Of a DNA stretch of 64,000 nucleotides, positions 56,541-64,000 are shown piece after piece. Position numbers and translations under genes: made by a program. The DNA is taken from contig JAANYP010001803.1 in assembly GCA_020465985.1 (NCBI GenBank), positions 124,001-188,000 on the forward strand. Reading direction: 5' to 3'. Each line of letters starts with the position of its first letter. Positions within the stretch are counted from its first letter, which is position 1. The stretch is from Centrapalus pauciflorus (taxonomy: Eukaryota; Streptophyta; Magnoliopsida; Asterales; Asteraceae). The notes beneath the pieces were generated by a model. It had not been told where the DNA came from, ran no database searches, and worked only from the letters and a program-made list of their open reading frames with translations.

Positions 56541-56650
56541 CATGGGAAAATATTAGTTGTTTTTAGGGGAACTCATCATAGGGATGAGTTCTCCTTCTTC
56601 ATCAACATTTGTTGATGGACCAGTAAGATCAACACTAATATTTTCTATCT

Positions 56651-56766
56651 GGATTGTATCAGCTTGGATACTATCCTCATTGACCATGTTACTTCCAACA
56701 CTGCTGGTTTTTGTAATGTTGGAACTAGCAGTGTCAGCAGGATTGTATCAGCTTGGATACTATCCT
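56651..56766. repeat. 27-bp direct repeat upstream of the protease of element D
   Basis: GGATTGTATCAGCTTGGATA plus CTATCCT occurs at 56651-56677 and again at 56740-56766, identical. It lies in the stretch with stops between the gag region and the protease. Confidence 0.95.
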
Positions 56767-56769
56767 AAT

Positions 56770-59020
56770 TGTAGCATTTTCTCTTTTTAGACTTTTTTGA
56801 AGAAGTACTTCCAGAAACACATTCTGGAACATTTTTGTTGAACTTCTCAGCAGGTTTAACAAACTTATTACTATTTTTAGAAGAATCAACCGTTTGAGTA
56901 GAATGCACAACAGCAACAGCTTTACCTGTGTCCTCTTTCCTCTTTTTAGGGGGGGCAGAGATCAAATATAGGAAGTTTGATTGGCCTTTGTCCTTCCACA
57001 GGTTTGGGAAACTTATTCCCAACTTTCTCAGGTTGAGCAATGGCTTTGCCTTTGCCCTTACTGAGATGTGATGGATGTTGCCTATCAACATAATCACTGC
57101 TTTTGGTTTTGAAAGACTTACCTTCATTTATAACCAGTTTTCCACTATGATTTAAAAACTTATTTGAAATCAAAGCAGACTTACTTTCAACATGAGACTT
57201 ACCCCTGTTGAAAGCAGGCTGCTTACCTTTTAAAAACCTTTTCTCAAAATATTCAGCATCAAAAGGATTAACAGGTTTCTTACCATCAGCTTTAGATCCA
57301 GAACCTGTCTTATTGACAGGTTTAGTGTCCAAAGCTGCAGTTTGAACTTGTTTGTGTGACCCAGCTGAGCACTTAGCAGATTGATTTGATGGATAACACA
57401 TTCATCAGTTTTTAGAACTTTTTCACACAAGTTGTCAGTGTTTTGAGGCCTGGCAAACCTATTTGTTGAGACTATCTTTCCATTTACTCTCTGAATGAAA
57501 GTACTTGGAAGCTCACCAAGAGTTGATAAGTCTTTTTCCAGACTATTTATCTCAACAATTGAAGCTGTTGTATCAAGATCCCCTCTAAGATAAGTTTGGA
57601 TTTGAGCAGTGATCTGTTGACTGATACAATGATTGACTTTCTGTGCAGATTGGCACCAAGAGTCAACAATCTTTTGAAGCTTGGCATGCTTTGTGACTGT
57701 CTCTCTCTTTTCTTTTAATAAAATGGAATTGATGTGTTTTAATTCATCAAGTTCAGTTTCCAACTTATGGAAGATGTCCAGTTCACTAGTTTTTATTTCA
57801 GATCAGATTTTAACTTGGAGATCCCAGACAACAAAGCATCATGCTTCTCAATAGCAGCTTTTAAATCAACAAGTAAATATTCAAACATTTTAACGTTTTC
57901 ATCAGAACTGTAATCCATAAAATTTTGTTCCTTACATATCATTGCTGGGTTCCAGTTCTCCAAGCTGTTGAGAGCCTCAGCTTCAGCCAGGTCCTGTTTG
58001 AAATTGCTTATTGATGGGACATCAGTGTTGGCCATCAGATAATTGTTATCTTCTTCATCTGACAATTTTGATGGCACCTGACTTCTTTTGCAGCATCTTT
58101 CCACCAAACCTCTTCTTATTGAATTTTCTAACAAGCATGGCAATCATTTGCTCATCATCAAATTCAGTAAGATCTTCACAGTCTTCTTCCTCAGACAATT
58201 CTTCCATTTCATCATCAGCATGTTGATCAGCTTGTGTGAACACATCACACACCTGACCAACAGGTTGTCTCACGCTGGCTACTAAGGCAGCACCTCTTTT
58301 GGACATCTCCAAGGCATTTCTTTTCTGTTGCCTTGATTATTCATCATTTAGTAAGGACCCATACAGATTTACAAGATCCATACCTTTGATGGTGCCTGAG
58401 TTTCTTAGGATAGTAGAAAAATAATTTCATTCCTCAGGCAGAATGTCCAAAAAGTTGTTTACAAGAGTTAGGTTGTCCTTGGTGATCCCAACAACTTTGA
58501 GATCATTGATTAGAGCAGTGAATCTGGTATAAGTTTCAGTGAGAGATTCCTTTGGCTTTGCAAATAAGAGTTCATACTGTCTAACAAGGTTGTTGATCCT
58601 GTTATCCAGTGTGATAGTGGGACCATCATAGACGGTACACAAAGTATCCCACGTCTCCTTTGCAGTCTTCATTTTCTCAACCTGTTTGAACACATCATCA
58701 GGAAGAGAAATAACCAGGTTGTTCCTGGCCTTTGAATCAAGAGCAACCAGCCTTGTGTCTTCATGAGACCATTGAGCTTTTGCCTTTTCAAATGTCCTAA
58801 TTTCAGGAACAGCTCCTTCAGCAGCAGGAGTGATAGTAGTAACAGAAGTTGGCACATAGGGACCTTCCATTACTATCTCTGGTAGTTGTACATCCAGATT
58901 ATCTAAGTAGAGCATCATTCTGCACTTCCAACCAGAGAAGTTCTGATGATTGAACTTGGGGGGTTTTGCCATTGAACCATTGTCATAGTAAGAGGAAGAG
59001 CTGGCAGCACTGTTGTCCAT
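56770..59020 (-). pseudogene. gag and coiled-coil region of element D
   Basis: It starts at 59020 with MDNSAASSSSYYDNGSMAKP and a copia gag domain (KFNHQNFSGWKCRMMLYLDN; KETWDTLCTVYDG; RFTALINDLKVVGI), open to 58427. There follow an acidic segment (DDEMEELSEEEDCEDLTEFD, about 58225-58165), a coiled-coil segment (57763-57400) and a Lys-rich tail (57127-56765) ending SKKSKKRKCYN. The parts lie in several frames, with stops near 58425, 58337, 57793 and 57380, so the gene is dead. I do not see a clear CCHC knuckle, unlike element B. Confidence 0.8.
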
Positions 59021-59068
59021 GGGGAAATAGGGAGAATGAGAGATCTAGAGTTAACACACACTCTATCT

Positions 59069-59080
59069 GCTCTCATACCA
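59069..59080 (-). other. Primer binding site of element D
   Basis: TGGTATGAGAGC on the minus strand, two bases inside the LTR; it differs at one base from the usual iMet-tRNA site TGGTATCAGAGC. Confidence 0.8.
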
Positions 59081-59082
59081 GT

Positions 59083-60199
59083 TGTAGGTCCCAAAAGGTT
59101 TCCCTAGTATGTTGCTCTTAGTTGTAGAGGGTGGGGGGGGTGAATACATCTACTTAAAACTCAACACACTTTTCTCAATGTTTGTGTATATTATCAACAA
59201 GTGTTAATTACAAACAAGCCTGAACTGCGGAATGGTTCAAGCTGAGATGACAGAAACAACAGATCTTTAAATAATCTAAGACACACTCAGACTAGATACA
59301 ATGAATACACTCACTAAGATGAACTCACTGTTTACAAGACAGACAGATGGGCAGCTTGAATAAGAACAGCTTAGACACACGTTACTGTTTTATTCAACCA
59401 GACTTGCATGCATGAAAAACACACTTCTTTGTACGATCTGAATATCACACTCTTGGTTATCTCACATTCCTTAGAAGCTTCCTTTTATAGTTTAACTGAG
59501 AATCTTAGTGAAGCTTCCTCATTGGACATAGAGATAGTGGGATGTGTTTCCAAAAAGACAAAACAACTTTTCTGCACGTTCTGACAAAGCAGAATTATCT
59601 TACATTGCAGAATCTTTGTCTTTTCCTTTTTGTCTCTGTTGTAGAAGGCTTTAACTAAAAGAGGAATGTTAACTTTAAACCTTTCATCTTCTGTTATGGC
59701 CATTTTGATATAAGAAATGGTATGTCACCCATTTCAAATATCCACTTTGTCTTCATGTAACAGAACAGCGTAGGTAGTTTTTGCAGCTTCTGTTTTTCCA
59801 CTTTATCTTCGACTTTGTAAACTGATCTTGTAGTCCAAAACAATACATGAGGACATGGAAACATATTCCATAAAGTGTTTATCCTGTTCACAAAGAACAG
59901 GTTATGTTCACAAAGAACAGAACACTTAGAATTTGTCCAAACTGCTCAACAGGTTAGAGTAGTGTAGACAGTTTATGTCCAGCCTGTTGAACAGAATAGA
60001 ACAGCTTGGACAATCTGCCTTAGTTGCAACAAATGCAACAGGGTAAACAGCTATGACTAATATTGCAAATGACTTATCAGGTTTCAACAAGGCATTAACA
60101 GAACTTAAATTATACCTACAAGTGCATCAAACAGGTTTGATTAATAATCTCCCCCTAAGACGTGGAACAGGTTTGACTGAGGCCTTTTTGTGCCTAACA
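59083..60199 (-). repeat. 5' LTR of element D (1117 bp)
   Basis: On the minus strand it begins TGTTAGGCACAAAAAGGCC and ends GGGACCTACA. It is the partner of 54266-55378. Confidence 0.93.
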
Positions 60200-61006
60200 A
60201 AAACCCATTTGAGGTTTAAGCCTTTTTTATGGAGAACGTGAGGAAGATGAAGATAATAAAGAGAATGTTGCCTTTAAAAAGTCTTGAAATAAATAGGAGA
60301 AGCTTTCAAGTCTCTGATTTGTGTGTGTGGTACGTTTCTGCCAAAAGGAAGAAGATATCATCTTTTTTCCTATTTCTCCAACTCCTTTAACTTTCATCCA
60401 TTTGCACAAACATCCCCCATTATCATCATCTTTTATTACCAAGCCCCTAACTAAAGTTTAAGATTCATCCACATAGGATTAAATAAAAGCATTTAATTTA
60501 AGTTCATAAATAATTATTCTAAAATATTCAGGGCATTACATAAAATATCGAAAGGATCAAATGGCATCATTGCAAGGGAACGGTGTGAGATTTTAGGAAA
60601 TAGTTGTGGCTGGTAGTTTAGTCGATCTTCTTTCAAGGAATCTTTCCTTGAAGGGTTATTCGCTTTCATTTTTTATTTTATAACATTTCAACTTTGCTCT
60701 GGTTTATTTGTATTTGTGTTCTTTTGTGAAGGTGTATTTGATGAGTATGGACGAATATGGTCATGAGATATTGAATGGAAGTTATGATGAAGGTTATTGC
60801 CAAGGAGGGTCAGGATATGATATGGGACAACCAATTATGTGGTCTTATAGGGGAGTATACAATGGATCTACACAGGGTATTCACAGATGTCATATAATCC
60901 AATTGACCACTATGCTTACCCAAGTGAACCCCCTGTCTTCTTTCAAAAACCTTTGTGCCATGAGGATATGAGTGATTTCAATTCCACCCAATATCATGAT
61001 GAATCT
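60200..61006 (+). other. DNA between element D and the last gypsy element; possible gag-like coding remnant
   Basis: 60200-60700 shows no gene. From about 60735 a reading MSMDEYGHEILNGSYDEGYC and further Tyr/Gly/Asp-rich residues continues, after a one-base shift near 60875, as YNPIDHYAYPSEPPVFFQKP, up to the LTR at 61007. The composition resembles the N-terminal region of some plant gypsy gag proteins, but I cannot assign it. The last LTR apparently inserted into it. Confidence 0.35.
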
Positions 61007-61411
61007 TGTAACAACCTAATTTTTGTCAATCATGTAATAATTGATTCTGAGATAATAATATAATTTTGTTATATTATTTAAGTTGCAATTATTAATTAAG
61101 AATGAAAATTTATTAAGTAAATATAATTTTAATTATATTTATAATATAATTAGGATGATTAAAATAAAGAGATGTAAAATACAAAAATATAGTGGGTTAA
61201 ATTTTAATGTAACTAAATGGATATAAAATCAAATTAAATGATCATTAAGATCATTAATCTTGAAAGCTCTCTCTCTCTCTAATCTCTCTCTATCTCTCGG
61301 ATCTTTCAACAAAATTTCCAAAGAAATTCAAAGATTGATGATTTAATTGAAGAATCAAGACAAAGGAGTTACAACAAATCATCAAACATCATCAATTAGC
61401 AAGAATTTGAG

Positions 61412-63144
61412 GTAATAACTTCTTTTAATTTTGAAATATATGAAGTTTGGTTCGGTTTTGTATATAACCGAAACCAAGAATTATATATGTGAAAAATTGT
61501 TGTTGCATGTTCAAGATTTTAGTAGATTATGATGGATTTAAGTTAATAAATGTTAAAGAAACGAAGATTTTAGTTTAGATCATCCAAAACATTAAAGAAA
61601 TCAGAATTTTGATGAAAAATGTGTTCTTGAGAAAATTATGAGTTTTTGGATGATCTTGACTAAATTAAGATGTTTTTGATCAAAGAAATTATATAAAAAC
61701 ACTCAAATAATGATAATACAACAAAATAAAACATTGCATGTTAATATAAATAAGTTTTGTGAATCTTATGTGAAAATCCGTATGAATATAACCAAGAACA
61801 TGAAGAACAAATCTGGGAAAAAAATGCTAAGTGTATGATCCGAATTCGGGTAGGACCGAATTCGGATGGTGCACCAATTCGGATCCCTAGTCTCGGACTT
61901 TATGGTTCGAATAATATGCCATTTCGGACCCATGTTTCGGTTCGGATCCCATGATTTCGGATATCCCAATTTCGAATGCTTCCAAATTCGGACATATACT
62001 ATTTCGGATGCTCTATTTCGGATCTTTATAATTCGGATGGTATCAATTTCGGATGATGAACCGAATCCGGGCTTGGTCTGAATTAGGACGACCTTTTCGG
62101 ACAGGTCCGAATCCGGGTGTCAGATCCGGATTGGTCCGAATCCGGATGATCCGAAATTGGATATCCTATTTTGATATTTTTACAAAATTAAAGAAAAATG
62201 AATCAAATGATTAACAGGGTTATCAGTTATCAGAATCAGATAAAATAAAGATTATGAAAAAAGACATGAAATTGATATGATTTGGCAATGATAATTCTGG
62301 ACAGGTTCAGTTAATATCTGAACATTGACACAAAGAATTTAAAGACTAAAATGATGATGATAAAGATGATGAAATTGACATGATATTATCATGAATGATT
62401 TTGAACAGGTTCAGTATATTCTGAACAAAGATTAAAAGACTTAAAGACTTGAAAGCGGGTCTCTGATTTGAAAAGAATTGACAGAACAGATTGACAAAGA
62501 TAAAATCCTGAGATAACTCAGGTGGCAGATTTTTATATCTGTTTGATAAAGACCCAGACCTGTGAGTTATAGATATTCAGATTGAACATGCATAGATCCG
62601 GGTGAGATATATTGCTGCTGTTAGATTTATTGACATTCATTTATCAGCTGGAATGAGACCTGTGCACACCATGGATGGGTGTTGCCCAGTGGATCATGAT
62701 AGCTATTTGATTATCTTTTCATATTGCATTTAATATTGCTTCAGACTTTGCTTTATGATTCATTGCTATCATGACTTCTTAGACATATGCTTCCATCATT
62801 GATCAGACATTTGATAGATTGATTCAGCTTGACTAGCCCTTATGGTCTATTGTTCTAGACCCGGCTATTTCACCAGTTCTTATGAATTGGTAATGACCTC
62901 CGATGTTCCGCCATATTGACTTACTGGTAGCTAGCCCAGTATGTGGTTGATCCCCACGAATTAAGCGTGAGTGTTGCCTGAACATCATCCGATTCTATGA
63001 TTCTATATCTCAATCATGAGGGCTGTAGCGGCAGCCAAGACATATCACGCTAAGACTAATGACTCCGCTTGACACGCATGTTGATATTGAAAATCTATAA
63101 ACTCACTAAGCTTTGCTTACAGATGTTGCGTTAATATTTTACAG
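61412..63144 (+). other. Predicted intron inside the second Tekay-like LTR
   Basis: Donor AATTTGAG|GTAATAAC and acceptor ATATTTTACAG|GAAAAGCC. Both match the splice sites of the complete gypsy LTRs. TTTGGTTCGGTTTTG lies about 35 nt after the donor, and a palindrome cluster occurs at 61840-62160. Confidence 0.55.
61840..62160. repeat. CCGAATTCGG palindrome cluster (array 6)
   Basis: Exact cores at 61840 and 61856, followed by about fifteen degenerate half-sites (TTTCGGAT, TTCGGATC, GTCCGAATCCGG). Confidence 0.88.
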
Positions 63145-63503
63145 GAAAAGCCAAAGGAAAATCACCTGCAGGACCTAGTACTTAGGTCATTCAAGATCCA
63201 AGTTTTGAAGCTTTCTTAGACCACTACTCAACAACCTTCTGGTACTGATTGGAATAAAGCAAATGTGGTGGTTTTGGGTAGACGTGATGCGATTTATGAT
63301 GTTATGACTAGATTAGATGTTACCATTTTATAACTATAATTTGAAAACTGTAATCTGTAATGAATTTAATCCTAACTTGTATGTACATGTAATTTTATTA
63401 TTCCGCAATTTAATTACCCTATCTTAGTATGGTTGATATCGTATTGCATGATGTGGGACCTAGACTAGTGAGCACTGCCCCGTAAGGGGTGGTCTTCACA
63501 GGA

Positions 63504-63516
63504 TGGTATCAGAGCA
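63504..63516 (+). other. Primer binding site of the second Tekay-like element
   Basis: TGGTATCAGAGCA, three bases after the LTR; an iMet-tRNA type site. Confidence 0.92.
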
Positions 63517-63699
63517 CTAGTTTGAGTGAATCAAGTATTACGTAAGTATACTTGGTCTCAAACTGAAGCAATACATATAAATCAATCATTTAGGTGGTTT
63601 GAACTGAGATAGGATGTACAGACTATTAGGATGGGAAAAAGGGTACATAGATCTAAGTCTATAAACTGATAGTTAATTGATTTTAATTTTCAGTAGAAG

Positions 63700-64000
63700 A
63701 TGTCAGGATCAGGATCAGGTGATATTCCCAGCAACATGAATCCACAACAGATGTTTGAAATGATGCAACAACTTCTAGCCCAACACTCAGAACAACAAAA
63801 CAAAATAATGCAAGATCAGTTTCAGGCCAGAGATGAGGCCGAAGCTAAAAGACGTGAAGAAAAGAAAAATAAGAGAAAAGAAAAGCAAGCCCAAACTAAT
63901 GAATCTGATTCTGATAAATCTAATCCAGAAACCCAAATAGCTCAGCCAAAAGGCTGCAAGTTTAAAGATTTCAAAGCTAGCGGTGCTTTGAACTTAGAAG
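63700..64000 (+). CDS. Gag of the second Tekay-like element, N-terminal part (cut by the window end)
   Basis: The start MSGSGSGDIPSNMNPQQMFE follows AATTTTCAG|TAGAAG, an acceptor-like context also seen before the gag at 43021. The next part (MQDQFQARDEAEAKRREEK) matches MIQDQFRARDEAEAKRREEK of the complete element almost residue for residue, and KGCKFKDFKASGALNLE begins the gag domain. All 100 codons are open to the end of the window. It should supply the capsid and nucleocapsid of the particle. Confidence 0.88.
   Translation, partial: MSGSGSGDIPSNMNPQQMFEMMQQLLAQHSEQQNKIMQDQFQARDEAEAKRREEKKNKRKEKQAQTNESDSDKSNPETQIAQPKGCKFKDFKASGALNLE

Larger units (their letters stand above)
55536..60199 (-). 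mobile_element. Element D: 5' half of the same SIRE-like copia element, opposite strand
   Basis: It has a 5' LTR (59083-60199), a primer binding site, gag, a coiled-coil region, protease, and integrase up to WAEVVN at 55536. It stops exactly where element C (37602) begins, so C and D are complementary halves of one insertion. Flanking sequence beyond the LTR is AAAAC (60200-60204); the other end is flanked by AAAAA on the same strand, a 4-of-5 match as a possible target duplication. Confidence 0.85.
61007..63500 (+). repeat. 5' LTR of the second Tekay-like element
   Basis: The boundaries come from TGTAACAACCTAA after AATCT and from TTCACA just before the primer site. It includes CTCTCTCTCTCTAATCTCTC near 61266-61300 and a predicted intron (61412-63144). 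The other LTR is not in the window, so the left boundary relies on similarity to the complete gypsy element. Confidence 0.75.
61007..64000 (+). mobile_element. Second Tekay-like Ty3/gypsy element, 5' part only (window ends)
   Basis: A 2494-bp LTR (TGTAACAACC...GTCTTCACA), a primer binding site, and a gag start homologous to that of the complete gypsy element. The LTR shares the plan (CT-rich patch, donor, palindromes, acceptor) but little overall sequence, so it is a different family of the same clade. Confidence 0.85.

Noticed and set aside
55387..60225. Similarity between 55395-55420 (reverse complement) and 60201-60222 (both with TTTGAGGTT(T)AAG)
   Set aside because: About 20 bp with mismatches; too short to separate from chance or to support a longer target duplication.

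Overview
The window is plant nuclear DNA dominated by nested transposable elements. The families point to a eudicot, most likely Asteraceae: the 3'-terminal ORFs of the two Ty1/copia families resemble extra ORFs I recall as very common in Asteraceae genomes such as Tanacetum. That assignment is from memory, not from a search. I saw no intact host gene, no rRNA or tRNA gene and no CRISPR array.

Layout. (1) 1-4801, plus strand: the 3' part of a SIRE-like copia element (element A), a decayed 3' ORF plus its 3' LTR. (2) 4802-11049: AT-rich DNA with two long (AT)n arrays around a 394-bp GC-richer insert, a decayed CACTA/En-Spm Transposase_24 gene, and a 127-bp tandem duplication. (3) 11050-21718: a whole Mutator-like element (MULE) of 10.7 kb with ~105-bp terminal inverted repeats. 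It holds a mudrA-type transposase pseudogene, two PB1-like segments, a GRF-type zinc finger and a plant-mobile-domain (PMD) pseudogene, with ~71-bp palindromic repeat arrays on both sides of the transposase gene. (4) 22040-37600, continuing near 55535: a FAR1/FHY3-like pseudogene, itself of MULE-transposase ancestry. It is split by a complete 13.4-kb copia element B (22445-35864, minus strand, 347-bp LTRs, TCCTC target duplication). (5) 37602-60199: a second SIRE-like copia element (C/D) that has been torn by an inversion of about 18 kb. Its 3' half lies on plus and its 5' half on minus. One breakpoint is in its integrase; the other is in the FAR1-like zinc knuckle. Inside its 3' ORF sits a complete Ty3/gypsy Tekay/Del-type chromovirus (40637-49789, ATCAT target duplication). 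(6) 61007-64000: the 5' LTR and start of gag of another Tekay-like element, cut by the window end.

The most unusual signal is a 10-12 bp palindrome, (T/A)CCGAATTCGG(A/T). I count 26 exact CCGAATTCGG cores in six irregular clusters, located in copia and gypsy elements alike. Every cluster falls inside a segment that looks like a plant intron (GT...AG): the intron before the copia 3' ORF, the copia 5' leader, and the LTRs of the gypsy elements. The LTRs themselves therefore appear to carry a ~1.4-1.7 kb intron.

Relative age by nesting: the FAR1-like gene is oldest, then element C/D (its LTRs differ by about 5% by eye), then the gypsy element inside it; element B is very recent (one LTR mismatch seen). 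The order of the gypsy insertion and the inversion cannot be told. All large coding regions carry stops, frameshifts or deletions, so nothing here looks autonomous.
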